A stretch of 40,232 bases of DNA from CAZGMC01 sp964526565 (GCA_964526565.1 CAZGMC010000028.1:1-40232); one strand, 5' to 3'. Counted from the stretch's first letter, positions 8,515 through 16,806 are shown. Numbers and translations: made by a program. The notes: generated by a model from the letters alone, not told the origin.

Positions 8515-9546
8515 ATGGTGTTCGACCTGTCGGGCCTGCCGCTTGCCGCGATCGTGGCCGTGTTCGTCGCGGCGGCCCTGACCATCCTGGTCACCGGACC
8601 GCGCCTGGCCGCGACCGCCGACGTCATCTCGCAGCGCACCCGCATCGGCCAGGCGATGGTCGGCGCGCTGCTGCTCGGTGCGACAACCTCGCTGCCGGGC
8701 ATCATCACGTCGGTGGCGACGGCCGGGTTCGGCTATCCGGAGCTGTCGATCAGCAACGCCATCGGCGGCATCACGGTGCAGACGGCGTTCCTGGGCGTCG
8801 CCGACATTGCCTACCGCCGCGCCAACCTGGAGCACGCCGCCGCCTCGATCGGCAACCTGACCAACGGCACCCTGCTGATCGCGCTGCTGTCGATCCCGCT
8901 GGTCAGCCTTGCCGCACCGGACTGGACGCTGCTCGGGGTGCATCCGGCGACCGTGGTGCTGATCGGGACCTACGTGTTCGGTTCGCGCCTGTCCTCGGCC
9001 AGCGAGCTGGAGCCGATGTGGCAGCCGCGGCGCACCGACGAGACCGAGCGCGCGAACCTGCACAATACCGGCGACCGGCGCACCCTGAACCAGCTGCTGC
9101 TGGGCTTCGCCGTGCTGGCCGCGGTGACCGCCCTGGCCGGGTTTGTCATCGCCGAAAGCGGCGTGGCGCTGAGCCGGCGCACCGGGCTGTCGCAGACGGC
9201 CATTGGCGGCCTGCTGACGGCGGTGGCGACCTCGCTGCCGGAGCTGGTGACGGCGGTGGCGGCGGTGCGGCGCGGGGCGCTGAGCCTGGCGGTTGGCGAC
9301 ATCGTCGGCGGCAATGCCTTCGACGTGCTGTTCCTGGCCTTCGCCGACATCGCCTACCGCGACGGCTCGCTCTACCACGCCTTCAACGACCGGCACATTT
9401 TCGTAATGAGCGTGGCCATCCTGATGACCAGCGTGCTGCTGCTGGGCCTGCTCAAGCGCGAACGCCACGGCTTCGGCGGCATCGGCTTCGAGAGCACCAT
9501 CATCCTGCTGCTGTACGCGGCGTCGGTGGTGATTCTGGTGAGGTAG
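8515..9546 (+). CDS. Na+/Ca2+ exchanger (CaCA) family membrane protein
   Basis: A 343-residue membrane protein with the duplicated five-helix plan of the calcium/cation antiporter family. The first alpha-repeat is GATTSLPGIITSVATAGFG (about residues 60-78) and the second AVATSLPELVTAVAAVRRG, followed by VGDIVGGNAFDVLFL. The second repeat keeps the acidic residue of the SLPE motif, while the first has SLPG, so one of the two ion-coordinating glutamates is replaced. That may mean altered ion selectivity (inference). A hydrophilic loop of about 40 residues (ELEPMWQPRRTDETERANLHNTG) joins the halves. It starts 6 bp after the AEC transporter gene. Confidence 0.87.
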   Translation: MVFDLSGLPLAAIVAVFVAAALTILVTGPRLAATADVISQRTRIGQAMVGALLLGATTSLPGIITSVATAGFGYPELSISNAIGGITVQTAFLGVADIAYRRANLEHAAASIGNLTNGTLLIALLSIPLVSLAAPDWTLLGVHPATVVLIGTYVFGSRLSSASELEPMWQPRRTDETERANLHNTGDRRTLNQLLLGFAVLAAVTALAGFVIAESGVALSRRTGLSQTAIGGLLTAVATSLPELVTAVAAVRRGALSLAVGDIVGGNAFDVLFLAFADIAYRDGSLYHAFNDRHIFVMSVAILMTSVLLLGLLKRERHGFGGIGFESTIILLLYAASVVILVR

Positions 9547-9553
9547 GAGGTTG

Positions 9554-9590
9554 TATAATTTGAGAAAATTGGTCCATGATTGGTCTATGG
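9554..9590 (+). promoter_or_regulatory. Candidate hicAB promoter and operator repeats
   Basis: A perfect TATAAT at 9554-9559 lies in an AT-rich patch upstream of hicA. Just downstream two 11-bp direct repeats, TTGGTCCATGA (9569-9579) and TTGGTCTATGG (9580-9590), sit exactly one helical turn apart, a spacing expected for co-operative repressor binding. HicB antitoxins with a DNA-binding tail commonly repress their own operon, so these are good operator candidates. No strong -35 was found. Confidence 0.5.
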
Positions 9591-9644
9591 ATAGATGCAG
9601 GCCGAGGGCTTCCCTGATACCGACGGCATGGTCCGTGACAAGGC

Positions 9645-9857
9645 ATGACAGGACGCGAATTCATTGCCAGAGTAAGGGAGCTGGCGCGCCGCCGGAGAGT
9701 CGAGGTTCGCGTTGAAACTGCCCGAGGCAAGGGTAGCCATGTTCGACTTTGGTTCGGCAGTCGTTCAACGTTCGTCAAGGACCGAAAAAAGGACATCGGC
9801 GTCGGACTGTACCGGCAGATGCTGCGGGACCTGGGCCCGACCGAGGAGGACTTGTGA
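9645..9857 (+). CDS. hicA: HicA toxin (mRNA interferase)
   Basis: A 70-residue basic protein with the double-stranded-RNA-binding-like HicA fold: an N-terminal helix (REFIARVRELARRR), then the strand motif GKGSHVRLWFG with the catalytic His at residue 32. It ends with the typical GLYRQMLRDLGPTEEDL. HicA cleaves mRNA when unbound by HicB. Its TGA abuts the hicB ATG with no gap, so the two are translationally coupled, in the toxin-first order usual for this family. The ribosome site is weak (AAGG about 3 bases before ATG), which would keep toxin levels low. No sign of truncation or inactivation. Confidence 0.93.
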   Translation: MTGREFIARVRELARRRRVEVRVETARGKGSHVRLWFGSRSTFVKDRKKDIGVGLYRQMLRDLGPTEEDL

Positions 9858-10283
9858 ATGTTGGTCGTCTATCCTGCCAGCCTGGAAACGGACGAGGACG
9901 GCCGCATCCTGGTCCGGTTTCCAGATCTGCCCGGCGCCGCAACCGACGGGGCCGACCGCGCCGAGGCGCTGGGGGAAGCCAGGGACTGCCTGAATTCGGT
10001 CCTGTCCATCTTGATGCGGGCAGGCGAGGCGGTGCCGCCTCCGTCGCCGGTACAGTCCGGTCAGGTCGCGGTGGCGCCCGACGCCGCACTGGCACTCAAG
10101 GCGGCGCTGCACATGGCTTTGCGCGACGCCGCCATAACGGTTGCCGATCTGGCGCGGCGCCTTGGGGTAGACGAACGGGAGGCGCGCCGCCTGCTCGATC
10201 CGGACCATGCGAGCCGGCTGTCTGCCCTCGATGCGGCGATCGCCGCGCTTGGCCGGCGGGTGACGATCGACGTAGCGGCCTGA
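9858..10283 (+). CDS. hicB: HicB antitoxin
   Basis: A 141-residue protein. The N-terminal half (YPASLETDEDGRILVRFPDLPGAATDG...EALGEARDCLNSVL) is the partial RNase H fold that sits on HicA and masks its active site. The C-terminal half (about 75-141; AALHMALRDAAITVADLARRLGVDEREARRLLDPDHASRLSALDAA, shown here only in part as a family pattern) is a helix-turn-helix that would bind the operon's own promoter. The ATG follows directly on the hicA stop and has a good GAGGAGGA ribosome site inside the end of hicA, stronger than that of hicA. This fits antitoxin excess. Confidence 0.94.
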   Translation: MLVVYPASLETDEDGRILVRFPDLPGAATDGADRAEALGEARDCLNSVLSILMRAGEAVPPPSPVQSGQVAVAPDAALALKAALHMALRDAAITVADLARRLGVDEREARRLLDPDHASRLSALDAAIAALGRRVTIDVAA

Positions 10284-10351
10284 CGCGCCATCGCCAGGCG
10301 GATCACCCAGCGGCCATGCCCGGCCGGCACTGGATCGGATAGCGCTGTGGT

Positions 10352-11341
10352 CTATCCGAACGCTGCCGTCCAGGCCTCCAACACCGGCGACGGGCCATCG
10401 CTGTGGCAAAGCTGGCGCAGGACCACCGCCACGGCGGCGCGCTCCAGCGACGAGGAAGGCGGCGTGAAGTCGTCTGGCCCGACACCGACGCGCACCGCCT
10501 CGATCACACGCTCCTTCACCGCGACATGGGCCGGGTCGCCGAACGCCTTCAGCACGTGCTGGAACGCGGCGTGGGCGTCGGCGTCGAACGGGTGCGGGCT
10601 GCCGGCGGCGTCACGCAGCGGGTGAGCCGGATGGAGCCACAGGCACGGCACCAGTCCGGCCGGCACCGGCACCGCCGGGTCGTGGGTCCGGCCTGTTGTC
10701 AGCAGGTCGGGCAGCAGGTGAGTGTGCGGCCCCGGCGGCGTGGTCTCGCCGGCGGCCGGGCGGGGAATGCGCTGGTACACCTCGATGCGGCCCAGCGCCG
10801 ACAGGAACACACGGTGCGGCCCGGCGGCCTTGATGGTCGGCAGTGCCGGGTTGTCGGGTGCCAGCAGCGGCCGTCCCTCCGCCGCGCGCAGCATGTGCAC
10901 CAGCCCCGGGTCGATGGTCCGCACGCACACGTCGACGTGCGGCACGCCGAGCCCCAGGTCGAACAGCAGTGCCTTGCGCGCCGCCGGCATCAGCGCCGCG
11001 ATGTCCGGGCCCAGCGCGGAGATGCCGCGCCGCCCGTTCAGGGCGGCGGCCGCATGCGGCAGGCAGAAGGCGACACCGTGGCGCCAGCCGCCGGGCGGGC
11101 CCTCCAGGTCCGGATCCTGCGGGTCGGGGCCGGGCGCCTCCCAGGCGACCGGGCGCAGCCGCGGGTTGGGGGCGAGCCGAATCGCGCCGCGCGCCGTGCG
11201 CACGGTCAGGGGATCGCCACTGCCGGACAGATCGGCCTCGTCCGGGTCGCGGCGGAACTCGGCCAGCGCGCCCTGGATGCCGATGGCCCAGGTGTTGGCC
11301 GGGTCGCCGACCAGGCGGGTGAGCAGCGGGACGACGCTCAT
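10352..11341 (-). CDS. Uncharacterised 329-residue protein
   Basis: I do not recognise a functional family. The protein is soluble-looking, without signal peptide or membrane helices. It is Pro/Ala/His-rich, with a conserved-looking N-terminus (MSVVPLLTRLVGDPANTWAIGIQGALAEF), a middle segment containing HGVAFCLPHAAAALNGRRGISALGPD and VDVCVRTIDP, and a C-terminal part with a WLHPAHPLRD segment. Codon use fits real coding sequence in this genome and the start ATG at 11341 opens the conserved-looking part. It is 81 bp downstream of the VIT1/CCC1-like gene's stop-side neighbour on the same strand, so co-transcription with that gene is possible but not shown. An enzyme role is possible but nothing decisive is seen. 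Confidence 0.7.
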   Translation of the reverse strand: MSVVPLLTRLVGDPANTWAIGIQGALAEFRRDPDEADLSGSGDPLTVRTARGAIRLAPNPRLRPVAWEAPGPDPQDPDLEGPPGGWRHGVAFCLPHAAAALNGRRGISALGPDIAALMPAARKALLFDLGLGVPHVDVCVRTIDPGLVHMLRAAEGRPLLAPDNPALPTIKAAGPHRVFLSALGRIEVYQRIPRPAAGETTPPGPHTHLLPDLLTTGRTHDPAVPVPAGLVPCLWLHPAHPLRDAAGSPHPFDADAHAAFQHVLKAFGDPAHVAVKERVIEAVRVGVGPDDFTPPSSSLERAAVAVVLRQLCHSDGPSPVLEAWTAAFG

Positions 11342-11422
11342 GCAGCCTCCGCGCGGATGGATGGGAGCGCCCGTGTAGGGCGTGGCGCGGCCGGCATCAA
11401 GCCCGTTCGCGCGCGGCGGCGG

Positions 11423-12157
11423 TCAGACCAGGCTCTTCAGCCCGTGACCGATGGCATAGGCGATGCCGGCCGCAGCCATGCCGATGGCGAAGGTCTCCAG
11501 GCCCGACTGCCACCAGCGCGCCGGCGTCCAGCGGCTCTTGACCGAACCGATGCCGAAGAACACCACCCCGGCCAGACCAAGCGACAGCATGAATGGTGCC
11601 GGCACCGCCACGGCCAGGCCGGTCAGGAACGGCAGCAGCGGCACCAGACCGCACACGACGAACGCGGCGAAGGTGTTGACGGCCGACCGCAGCGGCGCAC
11701 GCAGGGTGGCCGGCTGGCCGTGCTCCTCGGCCATCATAGTGTCGATCCAGCGCTCGCGCTTGGCGGTGATGACGCCGACGGCGCGTTCCAGATCGTCGCC
11801 CGTGAAGCCCTTCTGGCGGAAGATCTCGCGGACCTCTTCCTCCTCGCCGGCCGGCTCTTCGGCGATGTGACGCTCCTCCGTGGCGCGGAGGTGGGCGTAC
11901 TCCTCGTTCTCGGTCTTGGTGCTGGAATAGTCGCCGGCAGCCATCGAGAAGCCGTCGGCAATGACGTTGGCCAAGCCCAGGATCAGCACGATTCGGGCCG
12001 CCAGGTCGCCGCCGGTGACTCCGGCAACGATGGCGAAGGTCGTCACCGTGCCGTCGATGCCGCCGTAGACCCGCTCGCGCAGATAGCTGACGCCCGGCCC
12101 CTCGCCAATGCGGGCGCGGATGGCTTCCGGTGTATGTTCGTGCTCGGCAGTGGCCAT
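11423..12157 (-). CDS. VIT1/CCC1-family Fe2+/Mn2+ transporter
   Basis: A 244-residue membrane protein. The N-terminal signature ERVYGGIDGTVTTFAIVAGVTGG and the second segment NVIADGFSMAAGDYSSTKTENE are diagnostic of the vacuolar iron transporter family, which exports or sequesters divalent iron and manganese. A hydrophilic, acidic cytoplasmic domain at about 85-145 (EEERHIAEEPAGEEEEVREIF-type, with several Glu) corresponds to the metal-binding loop between helices 2 and 3. Three further helices follow. The ATG start at 12157 has the usual short polar lead of the family. It is divergent from the glycosyltransferase operon across about 250 bp. Confidence 0.9.
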   Translation of the reverse strand: MATAEHEHTPEAIRARIGEGPGVSYLRERVYGGIDGTVTTFAIVAGVTGGDLAARIVLILGLANVIADGFSMAAGDYSSTKTENEEYAHLRATEERHIAEEPAGEEEEVREIFRQKGFTGDDLERAVGVITAKRERWIDTMMAEEHGQPATLRAPLRSAVNTFAAFVVCGLVPLLPFLTGLAVAVPAPFMLSLGLAGVVFFGIGSVKSRWTPARWWQSGLETFAIGMAAAGIAYAIGHGLKSLV

Positions 12158-12406
12158 GCCACCGGTCCTCCGTTACGGTTCGGGCGTCGGGGGTGCAGGC
12201 ATGGAACGTACGGACCCGGCAGCGGGTTGCCGCGCCGCGGCAAAGCGAGCATGCCGCTGCGCCTGGCCGACGAGCGGGATCCCGTCGCGGAGTCCGTCGC
12301 AATCCAGGCGGACAGGTGCTTCGGAGCGCCGGCGCCGGAAACGGGCCGGGCCGCCGCTACGTTCGGAAGGCTTGATTCGGCACGCCCGTGCGTGGAGTCG
12401 CCGTCA

Positions 12407-13357
12407 ATGGAAGCGTCAACCCGGCCTCGCGCCGACAAGCCGTTCATCAGCCTGGTCGTGCCCGTCTACAACGAGGCGCACTCCATCGATCTGTTCCTGG
12501 CGGCAGCGGTGCCGACCATGGACGAGACCGGCTGCGACTACGAACTGGTCTTCGTCAACGACGGCAGCCGCGACGCCACGCTCGAGGTCCTCAGGGCGGC
12601 GAAGGCGCGCCACCCGCAGATGGTCATCGTGTCGCTGTCGCGGAACTTCGGCAAGGAGGCGGCGCTGACCGCCGGCCTGGACCACGCTCGCGGCGACGTG
12701 GTGGTCCCGCTGGACGTCGACCTGCAGGACCCGCCGGAGCTGATCCACCGGTTCCTGGACTGCTGGCGGGAGGGCTACGACGTGGTCTACGGCGTCCGCA
12801 CCGACCGGGCCACCGACGGAGCGCTGAAGCGGGCCACGGCCCACGGGTTCTACTGGCTGTTCAACAGCGTGTCGCCGGTGCCGATCCCGAAGGATGCGGG
12901 CGATTTCCGCCTGATGGACCGCCGCGTTGTCGACGAGGTCAAGACTCTGCGTGAGCGCACGCGTTTCATGAAAGGCCTGATGGCGTGGCCCGGGTTCCGC
13001 ACTGTCGCCGTGCCGTTCGAGCGCGCCGAGCGGGCGGCGGGCCGGTCGACCTGGAATTACTGGAAATTGTGGAACTTTGCCCTTGACGGCATCACCAGCT
13101 TCTCGACGGCGCCGCTGCGGCTGTGGCTGTACCTGGGGACCGCCATCTGTCTGCTGTCGTTCGGCTACGTCGCCTTCATCATCATTGATGCCCTGGTCTT
13201 CGGCAATGCCGTGCCCGGCTATCCATCGCTGATGGCGGCGATATTCTTCTTTGGCGGCATACAGTTGCTGTCGATCGGCCTGCTGGGCGAGTACATCGGT
13301 CGGATCTTCCAGGAAACGAAGAGCCGGCCGATCTATCTGATCGACGAGATCGAATAG
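12407..13357 (+). CDS. GtrB/DPM1-type family 2 glycosyltransferase
   Basis: A 316-residue membrane-linked glycosyltransferase. The GT-A domain (about 10-235) shows VVPVYNEAHSI, FVNDGSRD (51-56), and the DVDLQDPPEL metal/lipid-phosphate motif near 105-114. The C-terminal end has two membrane helices (about 238-262 and 271-292) ending in GEYIGRIFQETKSRPIYLI, the GtrB/ArnC/polyprenyl-phosphate glycosyltransferase signature. Such enzymes load a sugar from a nucleotide donor onto undecaprenyl phosphate at the inner face of the membrane. The frame is open far upstream; the ATG at 12407 gives the family start. A methyltransferase and a GtrA-like gene follow, making a likely sugar-transfer operon. 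Confidence 0.93.
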   Translation: MEASTRPRADKPFISLVVPVYNEAHSIDLFLAAAVPTMDETGCDYELVFVNDGSRDATLEVLRAAKARHPQMVIVSLSRNFGKEAALTAGLDHARGDVVVPLDVDLQDPPELIHRFLDCWREGYDVVYGVRTDRATDGALKRATAHGFYWLFNSVSPVPIPKDAGDFRLMDRRVVDEVKTLRERTRFMKGLMAWPGFRTVAVPFERAERAAGRSTWNYWKLWNFALDGITSFSTAPLRLWLYLGTAICLLSFGYVAFIIIDALVFGNAVPGYPSLMAAIFFFGGIQLLSIGLLGEYIGRIFQETKSRPIYLIDEIE

Positions 13358-13372
13358 CACGGAGCGCCTGCC

Positions 13373-14089
13373 GTGGACCTCAAGGAACTGGAGATCCTGG
13401 GGGACCAGGTCGACAGCCACTGGTACTACCGGGCCAAGTCGGCGGCGCTGGTGCGGGCCCTGCGCGACCGGCCGCCGCGCGAGGTGCTGGACGTCGGTGC
13501 CGGGTCGGGGTTCTTCGCGCGCGTGCTGCTTGCCGAGACGCCGGCGGCACGGGCCACCTGCGTCGACATCGGCTACGATGCCGATCGCGACGAGGAGCAC
13601 GCCGGCAAGCCGCTTGCCTTCCGCCGGTCGGTCGACGGCAGTGACGCCGACGTCGTCCTGCTGATGGACGTGTTGGAGCATGTCGATGACGAGGCGGCGT
13701 TGCTCCGGCCCTGTGTCGATGCGGTCGCGCCCGGCACGCGGTTCGTGGTGACCGTGCCGGCCTTCCGGTTCTTGTGGTCGGGGCACGACGTGTTCCTGGA
13801 GCACCGCCGCCGGTACACCCTCCGCAGCCTGGTCGCGGCCGTGCAGGGCAGCGGCCTGGTCCTGGACTGGGGCCATTACTATTACGGGGCCGTGTTTCCG
13901 CTGGCCGCCGGTGTGCGGCTGCTGGAACGCCTGACGACGCCGGCCGCGGCCGAGCCCAGGAGCCAGCTCCGCCGCGAGTCGCGGCTGGTCAACGGCGTGC
14001 TGGGCGCGCTGTGCGCCGCCGAGCGGCCGTTCATGCGCGCCAACCGGCTGGCCGGCCTGTCCGTGTTCGCCGGGTTCTACAAGCCGTGA
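13373..14089 (+). CDS. Class I SAM-dependent methyltransferase
   Basis: A 238-residue Rossmann-fold methyltransferase. Motif I is VLDVGAGSGFFARVLL (about 38-53), the acidic end of strand 2 is CVDIGYD, and the motif IV region is VVLLMDVLEHVDDEAALL, typical of family-11/25 small-molecule methyltransferases. A C-terminal extension of about 70 residues contains GHYYYGAVFPLAAGVRLLERL, an amphipathic or membrane-facing part. The GTG at 13373 lies 15 bp after the glycosyltransferase, and the stop overlaps the start of the GtrA-like gene, so all three are coupled. It probably methylates the sugar, its lipid carrier or the glycan; this is inferred from context. Confidence 0.88.
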   Translation: MDLKELEILGDQVDSHWYYRAKSAALVRALRDRPPREVLDVGAGSGFFARVLLAETPAARATCVDIGYDADRDEEHAGKPLAFRRSVDGSDADVVLLMDVLEHVDDEAALLRPCVDAVAPGTRFVVTVPAFRFLWSGHDVFLEHRRRYTLRSLVAAVQGSGLVLDWGHYYYGAVFPLAAGVRLLERLTTPAAAEPRSQLRRESRLVNGVLGALCAAERPFMRANRLAGLSVFAGFYKP

Positions 14090-14514
14090 TGGACCGGATC
14101 GACCCGCTCCCGACTGTCAGGCGGCGTGACCTCGTGCGCGAGGTTCTGCGCGTGGTGCGATTCGGCCTCGTCGGCCTTGCCGCCGCGGCCATCCACATGT
14201 CGATTGCGGTCGGGCTCGTGCGGTGGGCCGGCTGGCCGCCCATGACCGCCAACCTGGCGGCGTTCGCCGTGGCCTTCCTGTTCTCGTTCCAGGGCCATTT
14301 CGCCTGGTCCTTCGCCGACAGCGGCGTCGCCCGGCGGGGCGCCATGGTCCGGTTCTTCGTCATCGCCGTGACGGCTTTCGCCCTGAACAACGGCGTCCTG
14401 GCCGGGCTGCTGGAGGCGCAGGTCATCGGACCGGTGCCGGCACTGGTCTGCGCCGCCGTGGTCATCCCGCTCGCCAGCTACGCCGGCGCCCGCCTGTGGG
14501 CGTTCCGGACCTGA
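14089..14514 (+). CDS. GtrA-like membrane protein (putative lipid-sugar flippase)
   Basis: A 141-residue protein with four membrane helices. The first segment VVRFGLVGLAAAAIHMSIAVGL and the segment ANLAAFAVAFLFSFQGHFAWSF are the GtrA family signature. Members are thought to move undecaprenyl-phosphate-linked sugars across the inner membrane for O-antigen, teichoic acid or arabinan decoration. The ATG overlaps the preceding methyltransferase stop (ATGA), giving translational coupling. Together with the GtrB-like gene this makes a gtrA/gtrB pair with a methyltransferase inserted. No third, substrate-specific transferase (a Gtr type-specific enzyme) is seen nearby. The frame is open upstream but the coupled ATG gives the normal length. 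Confidence 0.9.
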   Translation: MDRIDPLPTVRRRDLVREVLRVVRFGLVGLAAAAIHMSIAVGLVRWAGWPPMTANLAAFAVAFLFSFQGHFAWSFADSGVARRGAMVRFFVIAVTAFALNNGVLAGLLEAQVIGPVPALVCAAVVIPLASYAGARLWAFRT

Positions 14515-14542
14515 GCGAAGCCCGACGGCAGCAATGCGACGC

Positions 14543-15871
14543 TCAGGCGCCGGTGTCGGCCCGGTCGATCAGGTGCATGAACGAGCCCATGACCGTGCCG
14601 CACCGGGCGCCGACCGGGCCCAGGTCGGTGCCGGAGGCATCGCGGGCGCGGAACAGCGGGGCGTCGCCGTGCTCTTCGGCGACGATGCTGGCGAAGTGGA
14701 ACTCGTGGCCACGGAAGGCGGTGCCGGCGGCGCCGAACGGTCCGTCGGTGGCGGTCACCGCCAGGCGGTAGCCCAGGTGCAGCCGGCGCCGTGCGAACGA
14801 GGTCTCGACCGGCAGCAGGCCCAGCATCTCGTGGCGGATGCCGGCGGCGTCGACCAGGCCGCGGCCCAGCGTCATGTAGCCGCCGCACTCGCCGTAAACG
14901 ACGGCGCCGCGCCCGGCCGCCTGCCGCACGCCGTCCAGGAACGTGCGGTTGGCGGCGAGCCGGCCCGCGTGCAACTCTGGATAGCCGCCGGGCAGGTAGA
15001 CGGAGTCGGCTGCGGCATCCGGCGCCTCGTCGGCCAGCGGCGAGAAGAGCGAGATCTCCGCCCCGGCGGCGCGCCAGCCGTCGAGCACGAAGGCATAGGC
15101 GAAGGCGAAGGCCACGTCGGCGGCGACGGCGATGCGCTGCCCCGGCGGCGGCAGCACCGGCGAGGCCGGTTGCGTCGTCGGGACCGTTGGCCGGGCCGGG
15201 GCGGCGAGGGCCGCCAGCGCCGCGGTATCGATGTGTTCCGCCACGGCGGCGGCGGCGCGGTCGCAGAAGGCATCGATGTCCTCGTGCTCGGCCGCCTGGA
15301 CCAGGCCCAGGTGGCGATCGGGCACCGCCAGGTCCTGGCGCCGCGGCAGGCAGCCCAGCACCGGAATGCCCAGCGGCGCACAGGCCCGGCGCAGCATCCC
15401 GGCGTGCTTGTCGCCGCCGCTGCGGTTGAAGATGACACCGGCAACCGTGACGTCGGGGCGGAACCGGGCGAAGCCGAGCACCGTGGCGGCGGCCGAGGTC
15501 GCCTGGCCGCGCACGTCGACCACCAGCACCACCGGCCAGCCAAGCGCGACGGCGACGTCGGCCGTGGAGCCGCTGCCGTCGGGCGCGCCGTCGAACAGGC
15601 CCATGACGCCCTCGGCGATGACCAGGTCGGCCTCGGCACCGACCTGCGCAGCCAGGGCCGCCAGCGTCTGCGGCCGCATCGCCCAGCCGTCCAGGTTGAC
15701 GCAGGCGCGCCCGCCGGCGGCGGCGTGGAAGGCCGGGTCGATGTAGTCCGGCCCGACCTTGGCCGCGGCCACCGCCACGCCGCGGTTGCGGAAATGGCGC
15801 AGCAGGCCGAGCGTGATCGTGGTCTTGCCACTGCCCGAGGCCGGTGCGGCGATGACCAGCCCGGCTGTCAT
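14543..15871 (-). CDS. cobB: Cobyrinate / hydrogenobyrinate a,c-diamide synthase
   Basis: A 442-residue ATP- and glutamine-dependent amidotransferase that amidates the a and c side chains of (hydrogeno)byrinic acid in cobalamin synthesis. The N-terminal synthetase domain has the P-loop APASGSGKTTITLGLL, GPDYIDPAFH and EGVMGLFDG. The C-terminal glutaminase-like domain has LPGGYPELHA, the nucleophile Cys in VYGECGGYMTLG and the His in FRGHEFHFA. A Pro/Ala-rich linker (about 235-265) joins them. The ATG at 15871 overlaps the cobA stop (ATGA), so cobA-cobB form a coupled pair; longer readings of this frame run into cobA and are rejected. No other corrin genes are in the window. Confidence 0.95.
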   Translation of the reverse strand: MTAGLVIAAPASGSGKTTITLGLLRHFRNRGVAVAAAKVGPDYIDPAFHAAAGGRACVNLDGWAMRPQTLAALAAQVGAEADLVIAEGVMGLFDGAPDGSGSTADVAVALGWPVVLVVDVRGQATSAAATVLGFARFRPDVTVAGVIFNRSGGDKHAGMLRRACAPLGIPVLGCLPRRQDLAVPDRHLGLVQAAEHEDIDAFCDRAAAAVAEHIDTAALAALAAPARPTVPTTQPASPVLPPPGQRIAVAADVAFAFAYAFVLDGWRAAGAEISLFSPLADEAPDAAADSVYLPGGYPELHAGRLAANRTFLDGVRQAAGRGAVVYGECGGYMTLGRGLVDAAGIRHEMLGLLPVETSFARRRLHLGYRLAVTATDGPFGAAGTAFRGHEFHFASIVAEEHGDAPLFRARDASGTDLGPVGARCGTVMGSFMHLIDRADTGA

Positions 15872-16710
15872 GAGGCCTCGCGGTCGGCGTCGTGCAGGTG
15901 CAGCGGGTCGGGGTCCAGGGGCACGCCGCGGCTGGCGCTCAGCCAGTCCAGCCCGGGGCGCAGGCGCACCACGTTGCCAACCACGATCAGCGCCGGCGGG
16001 CCGATACGGGTGCGGCGCACGTCCGCGGCGCAGTCGCCCAGGGTGGTGACCAGCACCGACTGGTCCAGCGTCGTCGCCTTGCTGACGATGGCGACCGGCT
16101 CGTCGGCGGGGCGTCCGGCGGCCATCAGGCGGGCGGCGATCTCGTCGATGTGGTGCAGCGCCATGTACAAAACGATCACCGGCGAGCCATGGGCGATGGC
16201 GTCCCAGTCGACCCGGTCGGGCATGTGGCCGTCGACGCTGTGACCGGTGATGAAGGTGACGGCCTCGTTGGTATCGCGGTGGGTGAGGGGGATGCCGGCA
16301 TACTCCAGCCCGCCGATGCCGGCGGTCAGGCCGGGGATGATGCGGAAGTGCACGCCGGCGGCGACCAGGGCCAGCGCCTCCTCGGCACCGCGGCCGAACA
16401 CGAACGGATCGCCGCCCTTGAGCCGCAGCACGCGCCTGCCCTGGCGGGCGAGCTGGACCAGGCGCACGGAGATGTCGACCTGCCTGGTCGACGGCTTGCC
16501 GCCGCGCTTGCCGGCATAGACCACCTCGGCGCCGGGGCGGGCCAGGGCCAGGACCTGGTGGTCGACCAGCGCGTCGTGCAGCACGATGTCGCAGTGGCGC
16601 AGCCCGTGCAGCGCGTGCAGCGTGAGCAGGCCCGGATCGCCGGGCCCGGCCCCGGTCAGCCAGACCCAGCCGGGCTCGAACGTGGGGAGGGCAAAGGGCA
16701 GCTTGTCCAT
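15868..16710 (-). CDS. cobA: Uroporphyrinogen-III C-methyltransferase
   Basis: A 280-residue SUMT enzyme that transfers two methyl groups from SAM to uroporphyrinogen III to give precorrin-2, the branch point to cobalamin and siroheme. Family motifs are clear: VWLTGAGPGDPGLLTLHAL at the N-terminus, VYAGKRGGK, RLKGGDPFVFGRGAEE, and PGLTAGIGGLEYAGIPLTHRD. The single-domain form (no CysG-type dehydrogenase/ferrochelatase part) is complete, with a slightly long tail that is Pro/Asp/His-rich. The stop overlaps the cobB start. Start at 16710 (ATG) gives the standard N-terminus preceding the WLTGAGPG motif. Confidence 0.96.
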   Translation of the reverse strand: MDKLPFALPTFEPGWVWLTGAGPGDPGLLTLHALHGLRHCDIVLHDALVDHQVLALARPGAEVVYAGKRGGKPSTRQVDISVRLVQLARQGRRVLRLKGGDPFVFGRGAEEALALVAAGVHFRIIPGLTAGIGGLEYAGIPLTHRDTNEAVTFITGHSVDGHMPDRVDWDAIAHGSPVIVLYMALHHIDEIAARLMAAGRPADEPVAIVSKATTLDQSVLVTTLGDCAADVRRTRIGPPALIVVGNVVRLRPGLDWLSASRGVPLDPDPLHLHDADREAS

Positions 16711-16806
16711 GGCCCGGCACTTTAGCCGCAGCGAGGCGCGGCGAAAAGTGCGGGGAGGTGGGGTGGTCGCCGAAACGAGCGGGGCTTGCCCCGGACCGGC
16801 CAGCGG

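Noticed and set aside
7503..9563. Very long plus- and minus-strand frames overlapping the two transporter genes
   Set aside because: They run through both well-defined membrane protein genes in another frame and give Gly/Arg/Ala- or Gln/His/Arg-rich sequences typical of shadows.
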